Shown here: in pieces, positions 1 through 12,024 of the stretch
Position numbering within the stretch: the first letter of the stretch is position 1
Layout of the letters: each line of letters opens with the position of its first letter
Source: Filosporella fistucella
Lineage: Eukaryota > Ascomycota > Leotiomycetes > Helotiales
NCBI GenBank assembly: GCA_030077755.1
Contig: JAQJZZ010000018.1
Location: 1,798,001-1,862,000, forward strand
DNA: 64,000 bases
Reading direction: 5' to 3'
Position numbers and translations under genes: made by a program
Notes under the pieces: generated by a model
What the model saw: the letters and a program-made list of their open reading frames with translations, nothing else
Told to the model about the DNA's origin: nothing
The model's database searches: none

Positions 1-199
1 TACATCTCCTCTCAATATCAGCTGAAGATCACCTTCGAGTCCATCTTGCATATCTCTCCACCAGATTGCGTATATATTGCCGCTTTCGTGCCTTGCTCCG
101 CCTCTCCTTTCCATCATCAAATCAAATCAAATTCACAAAGAACCAATTCACAAATACTTCAAGATCAAGAATCAATTGATTGATTCAACAACTTTATCT

Positions 200-658
200 A
201 TGAGATACAATATCTTTATTCCTCTTGTCCTCCTCCTCGGGACGGCAGTCACAGACCCGATCCCATTCCGTCGGGATCTCGTCAAGAGATCGGGAGACGG
301 CCACTGCGACCGCTCCAAGGGTGTTACGAACAATCCGGATTGTCCATCCGGTGCTTGCTGCTCAACAGAGAACTGGTGCGGGTACGGCTCGGCATGGTGC
401 GGAACAGGTGGAAATGTGACTCCTGACGGAAGCTGCGATCACACTCAAGGGAACACGAATAATCCCGCATGTCCACCAAATGCCTGCTGTTCGGACTGGA
501 ACTGGTGTGGTTATGGGACTCCTTGGTGCCACGGACCTGTTCCAAACTCAGGTGAATGCGACCCGGCTCAAGGAAATCGGAACAACCCAAAGTGTCCAGC
601 TGGGTCTTGCTGTTCATTCTGGGGCTGGTGCGGTTATGGATCCCCATGGTGTACTTGA
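200..658 (+). CDS. Small secreted protein with three hevein-like (CBM18-like) repeats
   Basis: Intronless, 152 aa. The start at 200 is chosen because it begins a clean signal peptide (MRYNIFIPLVLLLGTAVT); an in-frame ATG at 77 would place a non-signal extension in front. A dibasic KR at residues 29-30 looks like a Kex2 site. Three repeats follow (C36-C67, C79-C110, C120-C151) with identical cysteine spacing C-x11-C-x4-CC-x5-C-x6-C. Hevein's core is C-x8-C-x4-CC-x5-C-x6-C, so the fold is probably a chitin-binding knottin with a longer first loop and without hevein's last two cysteines. Each repeat has NNP before the second cysteine and WCGYG near the end. Repeat 1 has Glu where hevein has its first binding Trp; repeats 2 and 3 keep Trp. 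Inference: an apoplastic chitin-binding or effector-like protein. Family placement is by motif only. Confidence 0.8.
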   Translation: MRYNIFIPLVLLLGTAVTDPIPFRRDLVKRSGDGHCDRSKGVTNNPDCPSGACCSTENWCGYGSAWCGTGGNVTPDGSCDHTQGNTNNPACPPNACCSDWNWCGYGTPWCHGPVPNSGECDPAQGNRNNPKCPAGSCCSFWGWCGYGSPWCT

Positions 659-3600
659 AGAGAGAATGGATTGATAGCGTGGAAAGTGTGGGGGGCGGGG
701 GGGAGACAGCTTAAGGAAGCTGGAAAGTTTGGCAGAGCATTATTTTGTTTGGGTGAATTTACAGCAATTGGCTTTTGGATGTAGTTTGGAAGGAAGATAG
801 GACATAATGTATGGAAATGGGCGAATATGTAGGCGTGATCTGTATAGTAGCATAGCTCATGACTTATGAATGACGAATTATGAATAATCAACAACCTGTA
901 ATGATTCTACACGTCAAAGAGGTGTGAAAATTGTTGAGTTATATACACTAGGGTGGTTGGGACTTCCCATTATTTTCTGTTATGCCATAATACTAGAGCA
1001 AGAATAAAATTTGCCAACAGCTATTTCACATGATACGCCAGCCAAAAGTGAATTGGATGAGTACTCCAGAAATATGAATAGCGAAATGTGAAGCGAATTA
1101 CAGAATGAAATGAAGAAGCAAAGCCATTGATTTCAGCTTGTAAAACTCAAATTTTGAGGCAGACTCGTATGTAAGAAGTGTCTCAAATGTTCTTAATCGA
1201 CTTGTTATATGCTCTATATCTCTTCAGCGCTGCTAGATTTTCTAAAACTTCAACAGTGGAAATTGTAAATTCAACGAAGCAAAAAGCAAGACATGACGAA
1301 AATTTTCATTTGCGCCTGGATATAAGCCTATCCGGGACACTGTACTCAAAATTGGACCCGGCACTCTTCAAGAAGTATCCCAAGCAAGCATAGATCGGAT
1401 AATCCGAAGCGTTTGGACGAACACCCAAGAATATGGATACAATGCAAAATGAATTGTCCTCTCGATTCGAAGACCAACTCGAAACCTCAGACGAAAGTGA
1501 CAGATTGTTCCGCTGGCTACTCTTCAATTCTAATTCAAGATCGTGGCAATATGGTAGATGGGAAGTGCTGAAAGATATGCTCGAACATGAGAGAGTGTAC
1601 AAGAGTGGAATCTGTATTTTAAGATTATCAAATGCATGAAAAATTGAGGGGAGTGTTCCCGAACACTAGTTCCCTTCCATTTCTACTCTTGGTTGCAAGA
1701 GTGTCGGAGCGGAAACTATAGATAATGGCATTTCCTGCAACTTGAAACAGTACACACACAGAGAGAGAAGCTCAATTTGATTGATTGTCAACTACAAGGA
1801 AAGTGATTACTAGAGCTACAGAGTTGTAAAGATTACCCGAATAGACAACGACCTGAAAATGCCAGTCTTGGGCAGCACGAAATATTTGAAAGGCATACGA
1901 AAATACTATCCATCATTTGAGGTACTGCTATGCTCCACTCCCATGGACTTCTTCGTGTTCTGTAGCCTCTTCCACCAGCGCGTCACACGAAGATGCAGTG
2001 TCGTCGAAAGGAGAAACGTAATTCCATACCATAGGCACTGTCAATGCAAAGACTTCCGAATGCAGCAATCTCAAGATGCATATTGTTACATCGTCTCAAA
2101 CGTGAAACTTCGTCAGATTTGATATGTAAATTCGTGTGATGTCTCATCTCTTGCCTCTCGGCGAGGAGACAGAGCTTGTACCAACTCTTCCGATCAGCAC
2201 GGACAGTACTGACTGTGCGAACTGTGCGTTGCGCCCTTTCTGACCGTTATTTAGCATCTTGCTTGATGTGCTTGGTTGTATATGACAAGTACGTTTTAGA
2301 TTCTTGACCGGCGATGTGAAAACTGTGTAGAGGTATATATGTTGAGCAGCAGTGCCCCGTGTTTGTCTTCACTCGAAAACTCGACTTTGAATCCAGTATC
2401 AGCTAGTGTCATCCATCATATGCTTTGTTTTGTTTCGCTCTGTGCTTCGTGGCCGGATCGAGTGATATGTGGATCGTTATTGACATTGGAGGGAGGAAGT
2501 ATGGAACGTGGTATGGAAAGACTCAAGACGAAGCTGAACAGCCATATCATGATAAATTTTCATCCTCGTAACGATCAGTCGTGACAGACGGGGCAGGATG
2601 TCGAAAGGTTGATGATCATATGGAGAGGAGGAAGGATGTATCGTCACGGCGCGTGGATGACTATATTTGAGTAACTGCAATGTTATCATTCCCTCCGAAG
2701 ATTGGGTTATGGACCATGGTGGAAGCAACTTACTATATCCTTTCTAGAGATTGCGGACTGATGAGAAGAACTTTGATTAGCATCTGGAATCCTTTGGCTT
2801 AGGCGGAAGGACGGTATCATCTATCGAGGAGCTCAGGAAAGGCGCGCGTCGGAAAGCTTATCGAGAAAACCATGTGAAGATAATCTCTCCGAGTGATTGG
2901 TATTCTTTCGGATCATTCAGGCCATATTTGTCGACGGTGGAGCGGGCTGGCGGCAAGTGTTCCTTCAGCACAACCGAAAAGGGGCAAGAAAGTCGGATTT
3001 TGAGTTCACTGCAGGCAGGCGCGTTATAAGTAAGTTTCTCACTGTCACGAAGAGAATTTAGGCAAGATATTAAAGCGATAAAGGATCAGTTACAAATGCA
3101 GAAACAGAGTTTGGGAGCGAGGTTTGGTTTTGGTAGGGAGCAGATTCGTAACCTGGGTTGAGCATCGCAGCTTCCCAGCATGGCAGAACCAGACTTGAAG
3201 CACTGAAACGACACACTTTCCCGCCTGACCCAACATTTGACATTTCTCTCGATCATTCTGCCCTTCTCTCAGAAAGGGAGGCGAACTTCAATGGAAGCTA
3301 CGTTGGAGAAGAGTTCCATCTCCAGTCTCAGACATATTCGGCGTGAAGATACACTATTCCAAATTCTTCTGCACCAATGTATCATTGCGCAACCGCAGTC
3401 ACAAAGCACCAAAAACTGACTGTAGAAGCAACCGTCCTTTCCTATCGAATCTACGGAGACGAGCTGACCATTCGGGTCTTCCGCATATCTAGACGCCTCG
3501 ACAATCCATTCTTCGTACTTCTAATCATATTCGAACCAGCTATGCACTCTTACCCCATTTTATTGGCCAATGAAGTTTGGGTTTGGTTAAGAAGTAAAGG

Positions 3601-6600
3601 GTGGGAATTTACCCGGAAGACATGCTAAGAATCCAGAGCGATAGCACGGGTTTAATGCGCCGATGATGAAGAGGGGTAACAGGAGACTGGGCACTAATTG
3701 CGAATCTTGGTTACGAAATGAACATACGGGTTCTTGTTTGGAATTTGAAGCGCATGGTCATATTGACTGCTATTAATATTCCTCGAAGTGGATCTTGGAA
3801 GTAACAGACTTTGTTAAGAATGATGCTGGGGTATATGAAATAATAGAAACATGTTTCGACGGTCAAATATGCTCGCACTTAAGACATTTCTGATATAATA
3901 TGTGCACCATCTTGGGAATATATGTGGAAGAAAACGCAACAAGAACCACGGGATACTTCCCAACTTACGTATCGCCAGAATTTTTGGGTTCTCCTGAGCC
4001 AGGATGATTCGTTATACGAATACTAGATAATAGGTAGGGAGGAAATGGCTCCGGAAATGCTGTCCACTCCGACCTTGACTTCGACCTGTGGTATCCAGCT
4101 GTCAACAAGGCTCATGGCTACGACAGGTCAGCAGGGTGAAATTCCGTATCTAGCATTTGCCTTGGCCAAGAAAGATTTTCAGTGGAATGGAGGTTTCTAA
4201 GACCTTGCTGACAATGTCCCGACCGAAAAGTTGGATTATTTCGTGGGAAATGAATTCTTGAGAGCGGGACAATTTCAAGTCATCTGTCTTGGAATAGAGA
4301 GCCCCTCCAGTTCATGGAAGGAAATCTTTGTCACTTGCCATTACCTAACTGTGGTAAGTGACTGTGATGACAGGGGCGAAGAACACAAGACCTCGAATTG
4401 GCTCATTCGACATGACTGAGAATGGGGGGATGGACTTGCACCCCAGTCTTCCCTTAGTTCTGTTCGGAGGTATCGAACGGTTCATGGTCACCTCAATCTA
4501 TATCCCTGCGGGTCCCCCATGCTATCCCCGCGACTCAGTACGTGAACTTGAAGCGCTGGTGAAGGAGAAGTAATCTTGCTTACTTCTAGTCAATCATTAA
4601 GAGATCTAACATCAAATGCCATTCAAGGATGTGTCATGATCTGCATCGCCGAGATGGGTGATTGATGTGCTTCACTTGACATCGCCGAAATGCTCACCGC
4701 AATGATCGGATGCCGTTCGAGGGACCGATTCTCGGTTGTGTTCAACTTACCTGCTGAACCGTTATGCATAGTTAATGCGATATGGGGTATATGTAAGGTT
4801 GAGCAATTGGCAGGGGGTATAAGATCGACTTTTGGATCGCTCCGAGACTGTCACTTGGTCAAAAGACGTCGACAAGGAATCAGCGGCAAGTGCAGGCTTT
4901 GGGGTCGTGATACAATGCCTGCGTCGCCACAATCGGAAATTAAACTAAGTTCTAAATGTTGCCTCCGGCGGAACAACGAAGCGGCGCTTGCCCGGGAAAT
5001 GTACTCCAGTACCTTCACGGAGTACTTGAAAGAGGGTACTGAGATGCTCTTATTTCGTAATCTGTGTACCCGTGCTGTTGCAAATGTCTATGCAACGCTG
5101 TGTAAGATTGACGGTGTTAAAGCTAACACCACAACATGATTTTTGACACGGCCTCGAGTGCGGATGTTGCTCTGATTATTTGTGACTGCGGAACCTCATG
5201 TTCCATTGATTATGGGCTCAAAAAATGGCCCACTCAGCCCATTATAGTTGGAGCTTGGAGCTTCTTCAGTCCAATGGGCATTTACAAGGGCCCTGGCCCC
5301 AACGGCCGAATACCGATTTGCTTCAACACATGATCGTGGCGACTAACAAGATGTCAACGGAATTGGAAAGGTCTGCTTCGGGTAAGTTTGAGCTGAGAGA
5401 CAGCTTGACAAGCGCGGTTGCTGTAACGCTCAGACAAAATTGATCGTTTTTGAAATGTGCCCTTCACGCGTTTGTTGATACACTGAACCTCAGAGATGCA
5501 TTGTAATTGACATCAAACAGGAGACGAGCTAAGCCGAGTAACCGTTAGAGGTCCAAGTGATTGAGTTCGTGCGGCCCTAACCGTGTCAGTCCACGGGTCA
5601 GCCTTTTCGATAAGTTCGTGGGGCTCACATATAGGAATGCATCAAACCTGACTTTTTTGACTGACCGCGTAAGATGGGTTTCTAGTTCAAATTCTCCGAT
5701 CAATGGCAGAGTTATACTTTTGCTGGTGACGACTGATCGCACGTCAGAAGTGACAACGATGGAGTTTCTCATTCGCCCCATGTAATAATTACAAAATTCA
5801 CTGGCATGACAAGGGACAAGTGTTGGTATGGAATGATAGCAATAACTGAGCGGGACATGCCAAGAAATCCGGCTTCAACCCGAAATCGGGAAGCCGTTGT
5901 GACGAACTTCAAAAATGTGTAAGTTGTACTAGGCAAGTATTGCTTGATGCAAGAAGCCGTTTGAAGCCGAAAACTCATTCTGTGTAAAGGGCCTTTGACC
6001 ATGGCGCTGGGCCAATTCATGCTGTGCTCCAAGAAGCCACAAGTCTGGTTGAAGAAGAAAAGGGAGTCAGCTGAGTCAAATAAGACAGTATACGCAATGT
6101 AGCTATGGAAATGGTGGTTTGAGGCTTGCAGATTTTCGTTTGTTGTTGCCTCTCTGGCCATTTCAGGGCCCTCTTCGGCGTCCGCCAAAGGCTGGCCCAT
6201 CGGAGAAGAAAATATTGAGGCTGGAATCTATGAATGCATTCGTTGCACTCTGGTGGAAGCCATCAACTATTACGTGTGACTGGCTGTCTCTGAACATGGC
6301 GAGAGCTTAATTGTGCTGTTGAGAAACGAGACAGAGTATGAGACTCTGTCGCCTTCAAGCCTCGTTAGTGCCACTAAAGTCATAATCATACGAGTTTTCA
6401 AAATATGGATCCTTTGTTGTTGTTGAAGCCAAAGGCTCCGGGCATGCAGTGTATCGTGACACAATGACAGTAGTCTCGACTTCCAGCTGACGCCTGCATT
6501 TTTGATATGCATCTCATTGTAAGCGATTTTCAGCTCAAGAGAATCTTGAGACATGCCCACTTCTCATGGATTCCATGCGAGGGCTTCTGCAATAACGCAA

Positions 6601-8160
6601 AATTTATGGACTCGCTTAAGATGTTTGCTGAACTTTGAACTGCGACAACACCAAAGAAGCCTGACATCGAGGCGAGCAATGGATTCTCGAGATTGCCAGA
6701 TTTGTACGGGTATGAGGAGGTGCAAAGGTGTCAATTCGCTGAGCTCGGACTTCATTCAAATTCTGAAACAGGTCGCTCTGATATGATAACATAAGTGTTA
6801 TGCCTTCGACCCGAGGCTTAGCAGACGCTGCTATCATAACTGATATGATATGATATGATACTGCAAACGTTTGTAAAAGGATGAGATTAATCAATTAATT
6901 TACTCAGTGCTGGCCATCTCTCAGAACATGAGCTTTGTCCGAAGCTTCCCGGGCCAAAATGGGACACACGCGCAGTAACCTGGGCTTGCATACAGACCGT
7001 GCAGCTTTACTTTGTACGAAAAATTACAGTCTGCGCTCAAGCAATGCAAGACGTTCCTGAAGATCATGATCCACGTGGAATTTCCGACGCATCTTTGCGG
7101 CCACATCCGGAACCTTTACAGTGCAACAGAGGCTGACCAGTGGCGTTGGCGATAACATCGAGATCTCGAAGCTTCAAGCTCGCCACGGCCGTTGCACAAA
7201 GGGCAGGTCTGATAAATCGTTTTGAAATTCGCTCTGCCATGTGGTTTCCGTGTGTAAACTGAATATGAAGCGGAAGCAAAATGCAGCATCCCGTGCTGAC
7301 AAGGCCTGGGCCGGCGAGAAACTTGCCACGAGCTCGACAAGAAGTCGGTTACTCTTCTGAGCCGCGCACAACCTGACGATGGATCTCTGACAGCGGTTAT
7401 CGCTTGCACCGCACATCCCATTTGGGCAAACCGCAAGAGTAGCCTTACCTAAGTCGGTCGAACGTTAATTCATGGGGCGGGGAATATGGCCGGAATAGAT
7501 CGAGTAGACTTCGGACGATTGCCACGATTTGACATCCAATGCTGGCGATCATTCGGACGTTGTTGACGATATGACCAGGGAGCAGACGGGATCAGGGCCA
7601 GGTGTTGTGAGGTGCACGAGCAGGTGGACCAAGCTTCCAGCCAGGAAGAGGAAATTCGCACTCCACATCAGCGTTTTGAATCCTTCTAGGCTTCCTCGGT
7701 TGGCATCGAAGGTGCTTCGAAATGGAGGACGTGCCTTATTGGTGAATGAATTGCATGCGTGCAACTCAATGCCGATGGGACAAGTGCATAATGGCTTGAT
7801 AAAACTGACGACGAGGAGTCCCCAAGTGACACATCTGATGTTCGATACGCACTGAGTCGAGAGCAAGCAATTATTGCTCAGCCTTCACCACGCACAGCGA
7901 TAGAAAGTAATTATGAGGCCGTGCGTGAGGACACAAGAGCTTCAAGGTTGGACAGCGGTTCGTTCCTAGTGGAAGTCGGTGAAGATGCAGTACTTCATGC
8001 TTGCCCATGTTGAGGCAAGAGATGAACGGAATTGTTCTCGAAGGAGCAAGCCTAGAAACTGTCTGAATGCGGATTAAGGTTGCGGATCGTGGATAATCAA
8101 GGCAGGCATGTAGGTAGGTACGGAGGTAGAGCATTCGATGTGGATGTTAAAGACAATAGC
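659..8160. other. Long stretch without a supportable gene
   Basis: Only short open frames occur, in both strands and all frames, none with recognisable domains, signal peptides or consistent splice signals. I see no transposon protein, terminal repeat or tRNA. There is a four-copy TGATA tract at 6841-6860 and a short perfect hairpin (GTACTCC/GGAGTAC) near 5000-5024. The two same-frame open stretches at 1178-1393 and 1433-1639 could be remnants of an old gene but match nothing I know. It may hold diverged relics or non-coding transcripts that cannot be seen by eye. Confidence 0.5.
6841..6860. repeat. TGATA x4 microsatellite
   Basis: Four perfect tandem copies of the pentamer TGATA in intergenic DNA. 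Confidence 0.85.
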
Positions 8161-8480
8161 GGGATGTGGTTGTGAATGTGAATCTAATGATACGGATGGT
8201 ACCTATGGCAAGGGAGGCGAGGCGGAGGAAAGGGAGTGGAGGTCAAGGCAAAGCAAGGCAAGGTGGGTTCCAGCTTGGTGGGGCACAAAGCTGGAGTAGG
8301 TATTGCGAGCCGACACCGACACCGACTTTCAACTCCAACTCCAATTCCCACCCTTCGGTACGCTCCTTACTCAGACCCTCCAACTTTCTTCTCACCTACT
8401 TACTGTCCACGTCGATTGCTATGATGTCCTCCTCCCGTCACCACGCGCACACTTGCACAGAACACACCTCTTTCTCTCTG

Positions 8481-8509
8481 GCATGGCATGGCATCGCATG
8501 GCATGGCAG
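8481..8509. repeat. GCATG pentamer tandem repeat
   Basis: GCATG repeated about six times with one interrupting C. The ORFs running through it are artefacts of the repeat. Confidence 0.75.
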
Positions 8510-8680
8510 CTGCACCTCAGCCCGCTTTTTTGGCCTTGCATGCAGGTCCCTCTAGTTCCGTGAACCCCAGGTCCCTACCTATATCATGGCAATTAAGACC
8601 GAGAAGAGATGTTGCACTTCTGATGGTGGCTGCGGAAGCCTTGAAGGTGGACAGGACGGTTTGGACAGCCCTCTGGAAAT

Positions 8681-8703
8681 GGTGTGTGTGCGTGTGTGCG
8701 TGT
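8681..8703. repeat. GT-rich dinucleotide tract
   Basis: Imperfect (GT)n run with GCGT interruptions. Confidence 0.7.
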
Positions 8704-11240
8704 AGTGTCGAGAGTCGACTCAACGAAAGAATTGTGTCAGATTTGAATATAGGATTGGAGTGTGAGCTTGTTTGAAGTGAGCCACAGGCGTACAAAACTT
8801 GCAGAGCTGGGAATCGTCTGTACGACTCTCAACATCAACATACTCCACATTGTCCTAGAGTGGCCTGGCTCTCTTTTCCTCCGAGCACAAAGACGTTCCA
8901 TGCAGATAATGCGGCAGTCAAACGGGGTTCCAGCTTCTTAAGGAGGGCCAATTAATTGACCTGCATGGCACCACCACCTCGATTACCACGACTCCCAGCT
9001 TTGCCTCTCTGCACCCACCACTCAGAGGACAGATAATGATCAATATAGATATCGGTACCTAGGTACATATATTTACGGTATCATAATTATAGCTTTCCTC
9101 GACGGGGATATGGCCCCCCGTTCCCCTTGCAGCACCATGGAGTGGGAAAAAAAATGAACGCCACAGCCTGTGTATAATATAGGATAATAGGAAAACAAGA
9201 TGATACCGCAGTCTGGCCGGCGCCCCCAGCCAGAGGAACTTCCATTGATACCTTAGCCCAGCGAGGTGAGAAGGAAAGCCAACATGGCTAATCAGTGAAC
9301 ATCTTACAGAACCACATCAGGTATACGTTGCTGCAGTAATAAGGCCAGAAAAGATTCATTTAGATGCCAGCAAGATCAAGATCTCGATGACGCACGGGAC
9401 CCGCCGTACTTTCTCTGCTCTGAGAATTTCCAAGACATACACTACTACTCTAACCTGGACATGCAGCTGATGTCGCTCAAGTGCAGTTGCAGATTTCAAA
9501 TTTTGTGCAGAAGCTGCTGCAACTTTTACGAACTAGCAAGTGACGAGACACACTCGATGCCCATCAAATAATAAAGCTGCCCTAAGCGACGCAAAGAATT
9601 CTCCTTGGGCGTACCATTGCCCTGCTCAGATTGCACAGATGCACAGCCTCACGCGTCGCGATCTCCAGGAGGCGTCTGGCAATACCGGCAGCAGAAGGAT
9701 GTGCGGCTTCCTCATCGCTCAGTCATGCCCGGGGTGGGAAGATGGGCCGCCTAGCCCAGGGTATGGCACTCGTACAGATTGATTGCAGAAGCTTCCATTC
9801 CGTGAACATGGAGGAGGACGGGACACAAACGCTCAGACGATCCCGTCCAAGCATGCTCGGAGATCTAGGAGCAGTAGACAGGAAAGTTCAAGGTCAAGCC
9901 AAGCTCCATGATACGCCAAAAAAGAGTGAGCTACACTCGTCTCCAGAAAGTCGATGTAGCTCCCATTTTTTCATCTCGCCGTTGAGCACAGTCCATTCAT
10001 CACTTGCCAATCCACACTGCTCTTTTGCCTCCTGACCACTCTTTCCTTTCCCTCTGTTACTTACTCTAAGTCTGACATTAGTCTACTTAGCTTCTGCCAC
10101 CACGTTCCTCTTACCAGATACATATCACGCATTGCAGACCATACAGAGCATATTGTTCTTCTCAACCCTGTGTTCTCACTAGCTACTCAGTATTTCGACG
10201 TTACATCCCTCCCCTAGTACACCATCCCCTTCCCCATCCTCATCGCATCATCTCACCGTCCCATCTTTGCTCGTGCTCTGGTCTCGGTGTTCGACTGTGC
10301 CTTTGTGTACCCATACTCATACTTCTTCACGCCGCTCCCGGCCTGTCTTCTTTCCCTTGCCACACCTGGTCCTGGTTCTGTCAAGAAATCGATGCCTGTC
10401 TTCTCCCTCTGCTCTACATATTGCACGTCGTAACTGGTCCATGTATGGTGGCGTTGCAATTATAGCTTTAAATGTTCCTCACACCCTAGCGACATCCCTA
10501 TACAATTGACTTGCTGTCAAGTCGTATCGTCCGAGCTTACTATCGCACGCCCATGCTCATAACTGCACACTCAACCTGGAGGCATTTGATCGACTCGCAT
10601 CCGGCACTTTTCTGGCGCTGCCGCGTTTGGTTCACTGATCTGAGCTGGGAGAGGCGTTGACCAGACCAACTCAAGCTCGATACATACAACATTGTCAACT
10701 TCACCGGTGCGGGATTGTGCCCCTACCTTTCCCTTTCACCCCATCTCTTTCCCTCTCCGACTCCGAGACCGTGCCGAAGTACCTTTCATCTCACCTCTTC
10801 CAGGTGGTCTTGTCTTGTCTGTCTTGTATATTCTGAAATCATAACGGGGTCTTGTAAAGCATCCTTCCTCCTCATTTCCACCATCTGTTTGCGACAAACG
10901 ACACCGTTCACGGCTATTCCGGCATCCTTGAGACTTGACCTGGCTCACTGTCCACGTCTCAAAAGGCACAACATTTCTTCGATTGCTTGCTTGAATGCTG
11001 AATCTGAATCTAAACCCAACAACCAGATCTGATCATATCGAGTCCCGTGAGTTTGGAGACCCAATCATCCCTGGCCATTCCCAAACGAGCAGCATACATA
11101 GAGCACGACGCTGTACAGACTGCCCTAGACGCTATCAGATCCAATCAGAGGAACTGCCACTTTGTTCGAACCGATCTCCTGTTCGCCATATCAGCACTTC
11201 TGTCACATTTTGCCTGGCTGCTGGCTCCGGATTTTGCTGG

Positions 11241-11276
11241 TACCTTACCTTACCTACCTCGTTACCTATCTATCTC
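11241..11276 (+). repeat. TACCTTACC-type repeat cluster 1
   Basis: Degenerate tandem TACCT/TTACC units inside the CT-rich region upstream of vosA. Confidence 0.6.
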
Positions 11277-11711
11277 ACCACTCTCCATCCACACATTGCT
11301 CACATCTTCACCTCACGGCTGCCCTCGCATCACCTCACAGACCTACACCTACCTTGCTTACCTTGCCTTTCATTCCCTTGTCTTACTCTGGCCTGCCTTG
11401 TCCTGCCCTACCCCATTCTTCGTACGGCACTAGCTTGCGGAGAGGTGCATTTGGTGCAGTTCGTGCAGCAGCCGCTGTCGTTCGTCTAACGAACGTTAGA
11501 CTTGATCGAATCTGGACTTTCTGGATTGAAGCTTGAGCTGGGTGTGGATATCTGGTGGCATTTTGGTCGTGGTGCTTGTGCTGTACATTCTGGTCTGGTC
11601 CGGCCTAGGTCTGGTGTTCGCTGCTGTCGATAGAAGCCAATTCGCCAATCATCCCCACGGTACCTATCTGAACTTGGCTGGGGCAGCCTCTGACCTTGCC
11701 TTCCAGTACAG

Positions 11712-11740
11712 TACCTTACCTTACCTGACCTTACCTTACC
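11712..11740 (+). repeat. TACCTTACC-type repeat cluster 2
   Basis: Tandem TACCTTACCTTACC with one interruption, same unit as the cluster at 11241. Confidence 0.6.
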
Positions 11741-11875
11741 TCGCCTTACTCACCATTTTACTTCTCGCGCACTCCACTCCACTGCGCTGCACTCCACACA
11801 TCCAACCCATCACATCCTGTACAATACAGTAGTACATGTACGGACTGACCTGTACTGATCTGTATTCTCCTGCCT

Positions 11876-11900
11876 GTACCTACCTTACCTTACCTTACCT
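11876..11900 (+). repeat. TACCTTACC-type repeat cluster 3
   Basis: Four to five consecutive TACCT units, same family as the neighbouring clusters. Confidence 0.6.
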
Positions 11901-11990
11901 ATTGGATTGTCCTCCCACCTCCCTCCTCCCTCCTACTACTTGCTCACACTTCACTCCGTCTCATCCCTTCCCTTCCCATCCCCATTGCTA

Positions 11991-12024
11991 CACTACCTTA
12001 CCTATCTACCTACCTACCTTACTC
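11991..12024 (+). repeat. TACCT repeat cluster 4
   Basis: TACCTTACC followed by several TACC units, same family as the three clusters upstream. Confidence 0.55.

Larger units (their letters stand above)
8161..9960. other. Intergenic low-complexity DNA
   Basis: Contains a CCGACA/CAACTC-rich stretch (about 8310-8350), GCATG tandem copies (8481-8509) and a GT-rich tract (8681-8703). A near-palindrome, GGTACCTAGGTAC, lies near 9053-9066. No gene is supported. Confidence 0.5.

Noticed and set aside
1178..1639. Two neighbouring same-frame open stretches that could be one small gene
   Set aside because: Stops separate them, no GT-AG pair joins them in phase, and neither half resembles a known family.
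4690..5139. 149-codon plus-strand frame
   Set aside because: Composition looks random, with no signal peptide, domain or supporting splice sites.
8166..8563. Overlapping frames through the GCATG/GACACC repeats
   Set aside because: Open only because of simple repeats.
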